A stretch of 64,000 bases of DNA, from assembly GCA_000818945.1 (NCBI GenBank), contig KN805383.1, positions 1 through 64,000 on the forward strand, in the 5' to 3' direction. The notes below the pieces were generated by a model, which was given only the letters and a program-made list of their open reading frames with translations, was not told where the DNA came from and made no database searches. Positions within the stretch are counted from its first letter, which is position 1. The number at the start of each line of letters is the position of its first letter. This document shows, piece by piece, positions 1 through 9,638 of this stretch. The DNA comes from Schizochytrium sp. CCTCC M209059 (lineage: Eukaryota > Sar > Bigyra > Thraustochytrida > Thraustochytriidae). The translations under genes and the position numbers were made by a program.

Positions 1-493
1 CGTTTATTTTGTCGTCAATCGCGAGGTTGGTAAAATACCCCCCCAAATTTGAACACGCTGACGAGTCTCCTCTTTGCTGTGGCCCGTGTTTTTTACGACC
101 CTGGTGAGAGAAAAGGGGGACAAGAAAAAGAGAGAAGGGAAAGAAAGAAGGGACAGAAAGGAAGAAAGAAGCGCAGCAAAGCAGTCTGCGCCGGCAGTGA
201 GTGATCCAATTCTCAATCGCGCAGGCAGCAGTCCCGCACGCAGCGAGAGAGCGCGAGAGAGCGAGCGCGAGACCGTCCGCCGGCAGCGCCCGCGCGCGCG
301 AGGGAGCGAGGGAGCGAGGGGACTCCGGCCTCCGCCCGCCGCAGCCGCCGGAGAGCAGCGGCAGCAGCGGCAGAAGGCGCCAACAGACACGCGCGCGGTC
401 TGGACCGGCTGCGAAGCAAAGCGAAGAAGGCGAAGGCACAAACAAACGCGCGAGGAAGAAGAAGAAGAAGGAGAAGGAGAAGAAGGAGAAAGG
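1..493 (+). promoter_or_regulatory. 5' flank / leader of HMG-CoA lyase
   Basis: This stretch precedes the first ATG of the HMG-CoA lyase gene. Positions 110-190 and 440-492 are strongly purine-rich (GA/GAA tracts) and 230-330 is rich in GCGAGAGC-like words. The frame stays open upstream of the ATG, but it has no in-frame ATG before 494 and its translation is low-complexity Arg/Glu. I read it as promoter plus 5' UTR. No TATA-like element was identified. Confidence 0.5.
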
Positions 494-1537
494 ATGCTGA
501 CGACGCGGAATGCGCGCGCGGCGCAGAGGCTGGCGGGCCTCGGCGCCGCCGCAAAGAGACCACGAGAGGGACGAAGACTCGCGGGCGCTGCCGCTCGCGC
601 GTTCTCGTCGGCTGGCTTTCCCGAACACGTCCGCATCGTGGAGGTCGGGCCCCGGGACGGCCTGCAAAACGAGAAAACCATCATCCCCACCGACGTCAAG
701 GTAGAATTCATCGACCGCCTCTCCAGGACGGGACTCCAAACCGTCGAGGCAACCAGCTTTGTGTCCCCGGACTATGTCCCGCAAATGGGCGACCATCGCC
801 AGGTCATGGAGCGTATCTCGCGCCAAGAAGGCGTCAGCTACCCGGTCCTCACGCCCAACATGAAGGGTTTCCTCGGCGCCCTCGAATCCAAAGCTGAAGA
901 AGTAGCCGTCTTCGCCGCCGCCTCCGAGGCTTTCTCCAAGAAAAATCTCAACTGCACAATTGAAAAGTCACTCGACCGCTTCAAGCCCGTCTGCGAGGAG
1001 GCCCAGCGCCAGGGCATTCGCGTTCGTGGCTATGTCTCGTGCGTGCTCGGCTGCCCCTACGAAGGATATATTGCGCCCGCAAAGGTCGTTGAGGTCTGCG
1101 AGCGTCTCATTGACCTCGGATGCTACGAGGTCAGTCTCGGTGACACCATTGGTATTGGTACCGCCGGCTCCACGCATGTGCTTCTCACCGAGGTGCTCAA
1201 GCACGTGCCTCGCGAAAAGGTTGCCGTTCACTTTCATGACACTTACGGCCAGGCACTCGCCAATATCTTCGTTGCGCTTCAAAATGGTATCAGCGTTGTC
1301 GATAGCTCCGTCGGTGGTCTTGGCGGCTGTCCTTTTGCTAAAGGCGCCACGGGCAACGTCGCGACCGAAGATGTTGTTTACATGCTGCATGGCCTCGGTA
1401 TTAGCACCGGCATTGACCTGGAGCAGCTCGCAGAGGTCGGCGACTACATTTCTCAATATTTGGGTCGCGCAAATCATGCTCGCGCGGGTCGCGCCATGCT
1501 GACCAAGGGCCAGTTTGCTCCCCTCGTGGCACCGTGA
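494..1537 (+). CDS. HMGCL: hydroxymethylglutaryl-CoA lyase, probably mitochondrial
   Basis: Cleaves 3-hydroxy-3-methylglutaryl-CoA to acetyl-CoA and acetoacetate, the last step of leucine degradation and a route to ketone bodies. The 347-residue product fits the family (about 300-325 mature residues). Visible are the active-site RDGLQNE at residues 54-60, the metal-binding HFHDTYGQ segment, and the loop GGLGGCPFAKGATGN with the catalytic cysteine of the family signature. Residues 1-38 are rich in Arg and Ala, lack acidic residues apart from one Glu, and end in RAFSSAG, which fits a mitochondrial presequence. No peroxisomal C-terminal tripeptide is present (ends LVAP). The ATG at 494 is the first in frame. 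It could be confused with other DRE-TIM metallolyases, but the cysteine loop is specific to this family. Confidence 0.95.
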   Translation: MLTTRNARAAQRLAGLGAAAKRPREGRRLAGAAARAFSSAGFPEHVRIVEVGPRDGLQNEKTIIPTDVKVEFIDRLSRTGLQTVEATSFVSPDYVPQMGDHRQVMERISRQEGVSYPVLTPNMKGFLGALESKAEEVAVFAAASEAFSKKNLNCTIEKSLDRFKPVCEEAQRQGIRVRGYVSCVLGCPYEGYIAPAKVVEVCERLIDLGCYEVSLGDTIGIGTAGSTHVLLTEVLKHVPREKVAVHFHDTYGQALANIFVALQNGISVVDSSVGGLGGCPFAKGATGNVATEDVVYMLHGLGISTGIDLEQLAEVGDYISQYLGRANHARAGRAMLTKGQFAPLVAP

Positions 1538-1577
1538 CCCGCTTTGCATGCGCGTCATCTTCACGTCATCCATCCAT

Positions 1578-1624
1578 CGACTCGACTCGACTCGACTCGA
1601 CTCGACTTGACTTGACTTGACTTG
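1578..1624. repeat. pentanucleotide repeat (CGACT)n then (TTGAC)n
   Basis: About nine tandem pentamers. The first units read CGACT and the last read TTGAC, a single C-to-T change carried through several units. A shorter array with the same two-part structure lies at 63841-63865. Confidence 0.9.
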
Positions 1625-1909
1625 TCCTAGCCTTACAGTTCAGATTATTTATGGAAACCCGCATTTTCCCACCACGTTTATCAAAACTCGTTTTTTTCGC
1701 CATTTCTTTAATGAAGGGACAACGGGGGGAGCGCTTGGCTGGATTTACAGATCTTTATCAGCTCTGTGCTACGCCTCGCAAGGGCGCCCCTGCCGCTCCT
1801 TCCAACCAAGCAATGATATACACATGCCAAGCATTTTTATCCTATTTTAGATTTTTCCCGATTTGGTCTTTCATTGGGTTTGTCTTTAATCTTCTCGTGG
1901 ATATCATGA

Positions 1910-1970
1910 ACAGTCCAGCCCTCATGACTCGCCATTCAGATGGCCAATTCGACGCGCAAGCTCCTGCAGA
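1910..1970 (-). pseudogene. duplicated 3'-terminal fragment of the sulfotransferase-like gene
   Basis: Positions 1910-1970 match 1996-2056 at a fixed offset of 86 bp with only a few substitutions. On the minus strand the copy encodes LQELARRIGHLNGES followed by a stop, against LQELARRFGYPDGES plus stop at the real gene end. The reading frame and the stop codon are both retained, so it is either a recent partial tandem duplication or the relic of a second gene copy or alternative terminal segment. Nothing upstream of it on the minus strand extends the homology beyond the real gene's 3' end. Confidence 0.75.
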
Positions 1971-2007
1971 AAAGATCGCTACATTCGACCATGGAACAGT
2001 CTAGTCC

Positions 2008-3414
2008 TCATGACTCGCCATCCGGATAGCCAAATCGACGCGCAAGCTCCTGCAGACGCCGCTTGAGTTCCGGAAGATCGTCAAAATCCGACCACGCGAG
2101 GCGCAGCTTGCCGGTATTACCCCGATTTACGCTTCCGTGAGCCTTGAGCTCCCCGCTCGGCTTTTCGGTCACTGCAGAAGTTTCCTTTCCGGCGCACGCC
2201 TTGAGCGCACGTGCCCGTGTCGGCCCATAGGTCACGTCACGACTCCCAGGAATTGGTTCGAGCACGCCAGCTAATCTGGCCAGTGCGCAAGGGTCCGTAT
2301 CCTCGACGCGGAACCAGGCAAACACTCCCTCAGTATCATCTACAAAGGCGTCCATGATTCGCTGATTGTACGCAACGTAATAGTGGCCAAAGACCTCTTT
2401 GCAGCCACCCTTCATCTCTCGCCACGGAATGTCGGCAAACAGTCCCTCCAAGGTAGCCATCTTGAGAGGATGCGGGAGCGACCCAGCGTTCGCGTTCTCG
2501 CAGTACTTGACTACCAACGAAGCGACTGTTCGCAAGGGATCGCGCACCTGCAAGAGAACACGACCAAAGTACGGTGGCCGCGCACAGTGCGGATGGCATC
2601 CGAAGTTGCGCGAAAACACCGAGTGGCATTCGTGCTGCCAGCATCGATCCCACTCAACCCTGTACGAACACTTCGACGACTGTTCGAATTGCGTCGAATG
2701 CATAATGCGCAGCAGCGGCTTTTCGCAGAGTGTGTCAAGGTCGAGTCTAGATGCGCGCGTTTCCTCGTTTGCCAGGTATCGAATGCCCTGGGCCCATCCC
2801 ACCGTGCCGTCACGAGCAAAATCGTCCTGGGCGTCGACAGATTCGTGCGAGACCTCAATACCGAGCTCATTCAGACTTTGCGCCGTGGCCGTCGTACCGG
2901 AACTCTGCGTTCCTACCACAAGCACTTGGCGAGGGTCTTCGAGCTCAACCACGGGCCTGAACCATCCTGACGAGAGCATCGACCACATGTACCCACGGAA
3001 GAGCGCATAAGGCCCGACAATCACCACGCAAATGATCAGAACATTGCGGAGAAACACTTTCGTTTCCTCCATGGCTGACTTAGGAGCTTCTTTCTCAGGC
3101 TTTGCACTCGTCGTTGCCGCTTGCTTCAAGTCATCTTTCCTGTCGTTTGCGCTTGTCTTGACGCTGCCCTTGGCCCGTCGTTTATGCGCTCCTGCCGTCA
3201 TGGGGTTGCACTTGCGCTTGCACGTACGCACGTACGCATGCACGGCTTTCGTTCGGGGTACCTCTGTGAAAGGTTCGCCTTGTGCCGCAAGGCGTGCCAA
3301 AGATGAACTCTTTCGCGCGCGCGCGGTATGGTCGACGACGCTGCGTTTCCCGTTCCTGTTCGCGTGTGCAAAGGAAGAAAGAAGTGTATGCGGCGATGAT
3401 GCAAACGGAGACAT
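2008..3414 (-). CDS. membrane-anchored sulfotransferase-like protein (type II)
   Basis: Probably transfers sulfate from PAPS to a Golgi glycan or protein, by family analogy; the substrate is unknown. In the 468-residue product a single hydrophobic segment (about residues 121-141) follows a basic N-terminus, giving a type II membrane topology. The lumenal part opens with VLVVGTQSSGTTATAQSL (about 164-181), a 5'-phosphosulfate-binding loop in which the Gly-Thr-x-Ser-Ser-Gly-Thr-Thr pattern is clear. VLLQVRDPLRTVASL (about 286-300) has the Arg...Ser spacing of the 3'-phosphate-binding motif. Several Cys/His residues between them (CWQHECHSVF, FGCHPHCARP) suggest disulfides. ATGs at 3414 and at residue 72 (3201) are both possible; the second still keeps the anchor and gives 397 residues. 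The 3' end is partly duplicated downstream. Confidence 0.7.
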   Translation of the reverse strand: MSPFASSPHTLLSSFAHANRNGKRSVVDHTARARKSSSLARLAAQGEPFTEVPRTKAVHAYVRTCKRKCNPMTAGAHKRRAKGSVKTSANDRKDDLKQAATTSAKPEKEAPKSAMEETKVFLRNVLIICVVIVGPYALFRGYMWSMLSSGWFRPVVELEDPRQVLVVGTQSSGTTATAQSLNELGIEVSHESVDAQDDFARDGTVGWAQGIRYLANEETRASRLDLDTLCEKPLLRIMHSTQFEQSSKCSYRVEWDRCWQHECHSVFSRNFGCHPHCARPPYFGRVLLQVRDPLRTVASLVVKYCENANAGSLPHPLKMATLEGLFADIPWREMKGGCKEVFGHYYVAYNQRIMDAFVDDTEGVFAWFRVEDTDPCALARLAGVLEPIPGSRDVTYGPTRARALKACAGKETSAVTEKPSGELKAHGSVNRGNTGKLRLAWSDFDDLPELKRRLQELARRFGYPDGES

Positions 3415-4318
3415 AACAAGTGCGCTTTTCGGTTGATAAACCGTTCATGGACCGTCTAAAAACGGTCTTTCTTTTTGGTTGCCGACTTTTGATATTTATT
3501 TGCGTATGAGATAGGCCTACACGTAAGCTCGCTCTCTCTTTAACTTTCGATTATGATTTCGATTCGTCCAGGCGACTCGTTCTGCTCATATCGTTGAAGT
3601 AAGCTCTACAATCATTGTGTTCTCATTCACTTCTTGAAATTTGAAATGAAGTAAAACCTTCTTCCGAGGCAGCGCGAAGGACTTTGCATACTAGAAGAAT
3701 CGATTTATTTTCTTCATTCGTTTGAGCACCGCTTTCTCTCTCGACGCTAGGGTAGTTGAATTGACAATTGGCTGAACCCTTTTCTGCATGGTGACTGAGT
3801 GACGGAGACGCGAGTATCATGATGATTGACGGTAAAGTGAACCCATTCAACGAAGTTTTTTAACTTGTCAATTGCCGTGATGCACCACCACCAACAACAC
3901 CTGTATGCTATCCATTCAAGGTCTTTCGCGGCGCTCATGAAAAACGGCCGCTGCTACGAACGGCCTCGTGAATCGAGATCCAGAGTTTTTTTATTAAAAT
4001 TCTAACAAAATGGCCCAACGATGCGCGAATAGACCTCTTTGAGGCGAAGCTTCGCAAGGCAGCTCGCTCGCTTCACGCTTGCCGCAAGGCAGCTTCGCTT
4101 GTCGCGCGACCCTTCGTACGCCTCGACGCACGACGCGGTACGGACCGTCCGCGACCAGACACGTCAAGGAAGAGACCGGGTCGAGCTGCTCGGCTTCGCT
4201 CGCGTTTAGCGCGCTAGACACGCCGGAGCCAAGCTCCGATCGCGTGTTGCGCCCGTTGCTTTAGACATCGACCCGCCAGACGCCGCGAAGCGCGCAGCTA
4301 GCTAGCAACCCAGGCACC
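3415..4318. promoter_or_regulatory. divergent intergenic region between sulfotransferase-like gene and Rpn8
   Basis: Carries the promoters of two outward-facing genes. A palindromic TAGGCCTA lies at 3512-3519, about 100 bp upstream of the sulfotransferase-like ATG. Positions 3540-3990 are AT-rich. Positions 4030-4310 are GC-rich with repeated AAGCTTCG/GGCAGCT words, typical of the immediate 5' flank of Rpn8. Short open frames here are not convincing genes. Confidence 0.5.
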
Positions 4319-5239
4319 ATGCCGACGCCACTGGAGCCCGAGTGCGCCGTGGTACACCCGCTCGTTCTCCTGAGTGTGGTGGACCACTACAACCGTGTCG
4401 CACGCGACACCAAGAAGCGTGTCGTGGGTGTTCTCCTCGGGTCCACGCACAAGGGACGCGTTGACATTTCGAACTCCTTCGCCGTGCCCTTCGAGGAGGA
4501 CATGAAGGACCCCACCATCTGGTACCTGGACCACAGCTTTCTCGAAAACATGTTTGCCATGTTCCGCAAGGTCAACGCCTCGGAGCGCATCGTGGGCTTT
4601 TACTCGACTGGCCCGAAGATCCGCCAAAACGATCTCCAGCTCGACGTCCTCTTTCGCCGCTATTGCTCGAACCCGGTCCTGGTTATTGTCGACATCCGAC
4701 CAGAGGTCCAGGGCGTGCCCACGCAGGCGTACTACTCCATGGAGGAGGTAAATGACAAAAAGGAGACGGTGCGCACCTTTAAGCACATTGACTCACTCAT
4801 TGAGGCGTACGAGGCCGAGGAGGTTGGTGTCGAGCACCTCTTGCGCGACATCAACGACCCCACCGTCAGCACGCTTGCCTCTCGCGTTGCGCACAAGATG
4901 GAAGGCCTGCGTGGACTCAAGTCTCGCCTCGAGGAGATGCACGCTTACATGGACGCCGTTGTCAAGGGCGATCTTCCCGTCAACAACCAGGTTGTCTACA
5001 ACATGCAGGACATTTTCAACCTGCTGCCCAACCTTAACATTGAGGCGCTCGTCAAGTCCTACTTTATGAAGATCAACGACATGCATCTTGTCGTTTACCT
5101 GTCGGCGCTCATTCGCTCCATCATTGCGCTGCACAACCTTCTCAACAACAAACTAAAGTACAAGGACTACGAGAACAAAAAGTCATCACAAACCGCAAAG
5201 GAACATGCCGACAAGGCCGCCTCGGCCTCCAAGGCCTGA
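4319..5239 (+). CDS. PSMD7: 26S proteasome regulatory subunit Rpn8 / PSMD7
   Basis: Non-catalytic lid subunit of the 19S regulatory particle that heterodimerises with the deubiquitinase Rpn11. The 306-residue product starts MPTPLEPECAVVHPLVLLSV and has an MPN domain (about residues 8-140) with the Rpn8-specific IVGFYSTGPKIRQNDLQLD. The HxH metal ligands of the catalytic JAMM motif are replaced by Ser-Thr-Gly-Pro, as expected for the inactive MPN subunit. The helical C-terminal part (ASRVAHKMEGLRGLKSRLEEMHAYMD, VVYNMQDIFNLLPNLN) matches the family bundle. The tail is short and Lys/Ala-rich. Start: the ATG in context accATGc. Length and all landmarks agree with animal, fungal and plant orthologues. 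Confidence 0.97.
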   Translation: MPTPLEPECAVVHPLVLLSVVDHYNRVARDTKKRVVGVLLGSTHKGRVDISNSFAVPFEEDMKDPTIWYLDHSFLENMFAMFRKVNASERIVGFYSTGPKIRQNDLQLDVLFRRYCSNPVLVIVDIRPEVQGVPTQAYYSMEEVNDKKETVRTFKHIDSLIEAYEAEEVGVEHLLRDINDPTVSTLASRVAHKMEGLRGLKSRLEEMHAYMDAVVKGDLPVNNQVVYNMQDIFNLLPNLNIEALVKSYFMKINDMHLVVYLSALIRSIIALHNLLNNKLKYKDYENKKSSQTAKEHADKAASASKA

Positions 5240-6050
5240 TTGACTCTACTTTCAAGAACGCCTGTCTGCTCTCTGCACATATAGCAATCTTTTTCTTTTC
5301 ACTTTCCTTTTTTTTTTTTTGCGTAAGCTTCCCTCTTTCCCTTTTCAAGAAAACAGGCGGTCAGCAGCAAACTCTGTATTGCCGTATCGGGCGAGTCCAA
5401 GCAGGAAATTCCAAAGGCGGGCGATCTTGTTCACAAAAGACCGCAGGCCAAATTTCTAGGTCAAAAGGGGACGAGAGAAGCGCGGGAGTCAAGAAAAGTC
5501 CACGAGAACTCAAGGGAAGACCAGCTCAACAAGGTCAAAAAAGGTTGTATTTCTTCTTAAAATATACTTTCCGCGCATCAGCGTTCTATCAAAAAAGTGT
5601 CGGCAATTTGTGTTTCATTGGTTCGGAGTCCTCAACAACCGTTTGTCGAGGTGGTGAAGGTCCTCCGCCGTCCTTGTGATGACATCCAGCGCAGTCATAT
5701 GACTCAGGTTCAAGTTCGACCAAAGACGTTAGACCTTTAAATAGCCCTCTTTATATCCGTTGGGTCTCCCACCTCCTTATCATAGCCTAGGCTACCAGAG
5801 GCTAGCCTAGAGCCACGACTACTACAACATTGTGTGCAGTCCTCTGGTATGGCCGGGCCGAGGTGGCCTCGGACTAACTTTTTGGTTCTCTGCGCGCAGT
5901 TCTCGTGCTTGCCAGCTCGGCGCGGACTGGACGTGGCGCGGGTGGCCACGTCTGGACCGCCGCAGAGTCAACTCTTTCCACTCGCTCGCGTGCGCGCGCG
6001 TGCGCATATATACAAGCGTCCACACGCGCGCTCTCTGACCTAGACCCAAC
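5240..6050. other. intergenic region (same-strand)
   Basis: Lies between Rpn8 and the IQ-motif gene. A T-run at 5312-5323 just after the Rpn8 stop may be part of its 3' UTR. Positions 5390-5720 are unremarkable. 5780-5830 contains short inverted CTAGGCTA words. GCATATATACAAG at 6003-6015, 36 bp before the next ATG, looks TATA-like but probably falls within the leader. No gene is supported. Confidence 0.5.
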
Positions 6051-8891
6051 ATGAGTCTCGCCAAGAACCATGTCTTTGGCATGTACAAGGATACCTCGCT
6101 CGAGGCTGCGACGCGACGCAAGACGCTGGAGCGCAAGCGCGCAGCGCTCGAGGAGCAAAGACTCGAAGAGGCAGAACGTCGTGTGCGCGAAAAAGACCGC
6201 GAGGAGCGCGAGGCAAGTGCGCTCGCGCTGAAAATGAAAATGCGCCAACTCGACAGACAAAAGCGTCAAATGGAAATGGAAATGCGCAGAGACGCAGCGA
6301 CCATAGTGCAACAAACCTGGCGCACCTGGCGGGACTGGAAGCGCTCCTGTGTTGCACTTCTCACGCTGGACTCAATCCTCGTAATGCAGCGCGCAGCGAG
6401 AATCTGGCTCAGCAAGCGAGAATTACAACTTCGCGTTCTTGTCCTTCACACACGCTGCGCAGTTCACGCGCAGCGTATCGTTCGAGGTTTCTTTGCACGA
6501 AAGGAGGCTGCGTTACGACACTCTCGTCGTGAGAAGGCTGCACTCTCCGCGCAGGCACTCTGGCGCGGCTTCACGGACAGACGCTTCGCGCGCGCCGAAA
6601 GGCACCGCGTATGCGCCATCTGCCTCCAGTGCGCCTTTCGTAGTTTTCAAGCACGCGAGCGCGCATCTGCGATGCTCATTTATCGCAATCGGCGAAGTGC
6701 CGAGGCGCGTGAGCGGGATCTCATGGCTTTTGAGGATGCGCTGACCCGCACTCTCGAAAACCAAAAGCGCGAACAAGCCTGCATGGAAATCGAGGATCTT
6801 GCGAGCAAGCGATGGCGCGCCGAGCTCCGCAAACAGCAGGCGGACCAGGACGGCATCATTCTGCTTCCGTGGCGACGAAAAAAGAGTGACTTTGGGGGCC
6901 TTGTCGCCGAGCAACGCCGCGAACGCCGCAAGGCTCGCGCAAGGGCAGAAAAACTCAAGGCTGCCGAGCAAGAGCGCATCGCGCAGCAGCGTCGTGCTTC
7001 GATGCTTCGTATTGAAAAGGAGCGACAGATGGCTCTGCGCAAAGCCCTGCGCAAAAAGGAAAAAGAACGCGAGGCTCTTCTCGAGGCCCGCGTGCAGGAG
7101 GAGCGCGCCGCTGCTGCGTCTGCCGCTGCTGCGAATGCCGCTGCTGCGAATGCTGGCGTTGCCGCCTCAATCTTGCAACCCGAAAAGGACCCAGCCATTT
7201 CCACACAGACAAAGGACGTAGCCAAGGAGTCCGCTGCGCCCACTATTGACGCCGCTCGACGGACGAGCGCCGCCCATCGCGTTCAAGTAGTCTCCGCGCG
7301 CAGGGCGTCCCTTCAACGACAACAGGGTTGTGATCCCACAGCGCCGACGTTGGTTAAGAGCGCGCCCACAGCAGCCTCGGAGGCGAGTCTCGCCGAGGCT
7401 AGCAAGGAGACGCGCAAGCGTCTGCAGGCTCTTATTGAAGAAAACGAGCGCGAGCAGCGCGAGATCCGGGCTGCTGCGAAGAAGCGCATGGCTTCCTTCA
7501 AACAGCGTGACCAAGCACGACTCGAAAAAATCCGCAAGCAAGCCGCGCGTCGCGCACGCGCTGAGCAAGCCGAAGCACGTCAGCGCAAGGCGCTTGATGC
7601 AATGAAGCAGCAGGCAAAGCAAGAGCGCCGACTCCAGCTTGCTGCCGAGCATGAGCGACAACGTCAATCCCGCCTCAAGCGCGTCGCTCAGCAAAAGCGC
7701 AAAGAAAAAGAGGAGCGGAAACGTCTCGAGGAACAAAAAATACGTGAAGAAGAAGAGCGCAAGGAAGACATGCGCAAGAAGGCCGAAACCTTGCGTAAAC
7801 GTATCGCTCGCAAGCACGCGGGTGCCGGAGCTGTCGTGTCGGTGTCAGTGCTACCCCTTGGCCCGAATGGCAATCACGCGGGGGCGCGTCGCCATACAAA
7901 GGCCAAATCGGCGCCGCATCGCTCTCTTTCGAGGAAGCTCCCACACAAGATCAATCCGCGCGAGCGCGCTGCGAAAGCACGTGACGCAAATGAAGTGTTG
8001 GATATTCTTAGCAGTGCGCAAGACGTTTCGCTTCCGCCTATTGACCAGCTTCGAGGTCGAAATGATCCTCTTGCACGCGCGCTTGCTTGGAAAATGGAGC
8101 AGCAGCAACAGCAGCAGCATATACAAGAAACTGGCAACGAGCAACAAAGACAAAAAGAACAGCAATGGGAGCGACAGAATCACACGGATATCCAGCACGG
8201 CGCCAAGAACCAGGAGGAGCGCGTCGCGCAGCCTTCTCCGTTGTCTTGCAGATTGGGTCAGCCCCGTCATGCAGCACCTCGGACAGATCACGACGTTGAC
8301 CCCGCCACCAATGAGTCCGTGGCCTCGTCGAGGTCCTCGCAGAGTCTGCTTTCCTCATCACGAAGCCTCAGCTCTGGTGGTGCGCTTTTTGAGCGGCTCA
8401 TCGAAGAAGGTACAAGTCCTGTTCGGCAACAACGTTATACCCACGCTCATCGCCAATTTACTTCTTCGTCAACGGCATCTTGGACTTCCGAAAGGTCAGA
8501 CAGCCCTCCAGCGTCGACTACATCCGCGGACGATGCGTCCTCGTATGACGATGAAGATTTTGAGTTCGATGACGAAGACGAAGACGACGGGCAAGACGAG
8601 GCCGATTTCGAAAACGAAGTGATGCAAGATCGCAAGCAAACCGCCAAGCACAGCTTACAAAAGAACGACGACCACGACGACAAGGGCAACAACAAGAACA
8701 TTAATGACGCGAAGCCACGAGATGTGTCGCGCAAGTCTCGTTCGACACTGTCTTCGACCGACGTTTTCGAGTTTGATCCCACAGACAATGACGACTTTAA
8801 GCGAAACGCGGCCGCGCGCGTCATTCAGCTTGCGTTTCTCAGATATTCGCTCGCAGCCTTGCAACTTGAGGACTCCCCACGAGGCCACTGA
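6051..8891 (+). CDS. IQ-motif coiled-coil protein
   Basis: The 946-residue product is highly charged and of unassigned function. Residues about 80-200 carry a run of IQ-like calmodulin-binding motifs (AATIVQQTWRTWRDWKR, VMQRAARIWLSKRE, HAQRIVRGFFARKE, SAQALWRGFTDRR, ICLQCAFRSFQARER), and another sits at the very C-terminus (ARVIQLAFLRYSLAAL). The middle is a long Arg/Lys/Glu/Ala coiled coil broken by an Ala-rich stretch and followed by a Gln-rich segment. An acidic Asp/Glu block lies near residues 825-850. Such architecture is common in ciliary, centriolar and cytoskeletal proteins, so a role at the basal body or axoneme is a guess. The ATG at 6051 opens MSLAKNHVFGMYKD. No enzymatic domain is seen. 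Confidence 0.8.
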   Translation: MSLAKNHVFGMYKDTSLEAATRRKTLERKRAALEEQRLEEAERRVREKDREEREASALALKMKMRQLDRQKRQMEMEMRRDAATIVQQTWRTWRDWKRSCVALLTLDSILVMQRAARIWLSKRELQLRVLVLHTRCAVHAQRIVRGFFARKEAALRHSRREKAALSAQALWRGFTDRRFARAERHRVCAICLQCAFRSFQARERASAMLIYRNRRSAEARERDLMAFEDALTRTLENQKREQACMEIEDLASKRWRAELRKQQADQDGIILLPWRRKKSDFGGLVAEQRRERRKARARAEKLKAAEQERIAQQRRASMLRIEKERQMALRKALRKKEKEREALLEARVQEERAAAASAAAANAAAANAGVAASILQPEKDPAISTQTKDVAKESAAPTIDAARRTSAAHRVQVVSARRASLQRQQGCDPTAPTLVKSAPTAASEASLAEASKETRKRLQALIEENEREQREIRAAAKKRMASFKQRDQARLEKIRKQAARRARAEQAEARQRKALDAMKQQAKQERRLQLAAEHERQRQSRLKRVAQQKRKEKEERKRLEEQKIREEEERKEDMRKKAETLRKRIARKHAGAGAVVSVSVLPLGPNGNHAGARRHTKAKSAPHRSLSRKLPHKINPRERAAKARDANEVLDILSSAQDVSLPPIDQLRGRNDPLARALAWKMEQQQQQQHIQETGNEQQRQKEQQWERQNHTDIQHGAKNQEERVAQPSPLSCRLGQPRHAAPRTDHDVDPATNESVASSRSSQSLLSSSRSLSSGGALFERLIEEGTSPVRQQRYTHAHRQFTSSSTASWTSERSDSPPASTTSADDASSYDDEDFEFDDEDEDDGQDEADFENEVMQDRKQTAKHSLQKNDDHDDKGNNKNINDAKPRDVSRKSRSTLSSTDVFEFDPTDNDDFKRNAAARVIQLAFLRYSLAALQLEDSPRGH

Positions 8892-9229
8892 CACGTACGT
8901 ATACAACTTCATGCTAACCCCCCATTACAAGTATAGGCCTATGGCATGGAAAAATAGATCTTCGCCTTTCATCGACCTCAGGCTCACAAGTTTTGTGTGC
9001 GAACCACGAAAGAAAGCCTTTTGGCCCGAGCCTATGTGTTTGTGTGTGTGTTGAACGATTGTAAAATAAAACGATCCGTGCGACTTGGTTTGCGACCAGA
9101 CAAACTTCAGATTACGCGCAGAGTCCACGGCCATCAAACGCCAGCGGCGGGCGCGTGATCGGGCGGCGCGAAGCGAGGGCGCGAGCGACAAGACAGCGGG
9201 TCACCGAGGCTTGTGCGTCTGGGTTCAAC
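8892..9229. promoter_or_regulatory. intergenic region with TAGGCCTA
   Basis: Separates the IQ-motif gene from the Gln/His-rich gene. TAGGCCTA is at 8934-8941, 43 bp after the IQ-gene stop. A TG run (9032-9051) and TAAAATAAAACG (9062-9073) follow and may belong to the 3' UTR. The GC-rich 9130-9225 is likely the leader of the next gene. Confidence 0.45.
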
Positions 9230-9596
9230 ATGCAGACAGATGTGGCGTACGCGAGCCCAACGTCCATCGGTGGGGACCTCGAGCGCGAGACGTCGCACGA
9301 TAACCTTGATCTCGGTCACAAGCCTGAAGATGACGCGAGGGCACAGGACATGCACGAACGCGAAGATGGAAATCCTGATCAAGCCCCAGAGAGCCCAGGC
9401 ATCTCACAAGATGAGGACGAAGAGGTTCACGACAATGTCCAGCACGAGGAGGAAGAACTTGCCTCGCATCAAATGCACGCCGACCATGACGAGGCCCACG
9501 CACGGGCGGTCGAGCTCGGAACCTCGCTCATCACCACGCACACTAATCAGTCGCAGGAGCAATTGGATCATGATCACCAGCAGCGGCAACAACATG

Positions 9597-9638
<42 letters not shown>

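Larger units (their letters stand above)
1538..2007. other. convergent intergenic region
   Basis: Lies between the 3' ends of HMG-CoA lyase (+) and the sulfotransferase-like gene (-). It holds a CGACT/TTGAC pentamer array at 1578-1624, AT-richer sequence at 1640-1910, and at 1910-1970 an 86-bp-offset copy of the 3' end of the sulfotransferase-like gene. No independent gene is supported. Confidence 0.7.

Noticed and set aside
74..493. Upstream extension of the HMG-CoA lyase frame
   Set aside because: It has no ATG before 494, its translation is low-complexity Arg/Glu/Ala, and the presequence-like head starts at 494.
4..711. Minus-strand open frame opposite HMG-CoA lyase
   Set aside because: Ser/Arg-rich shadow of GC-rich coding and leader sequence on the other strand.
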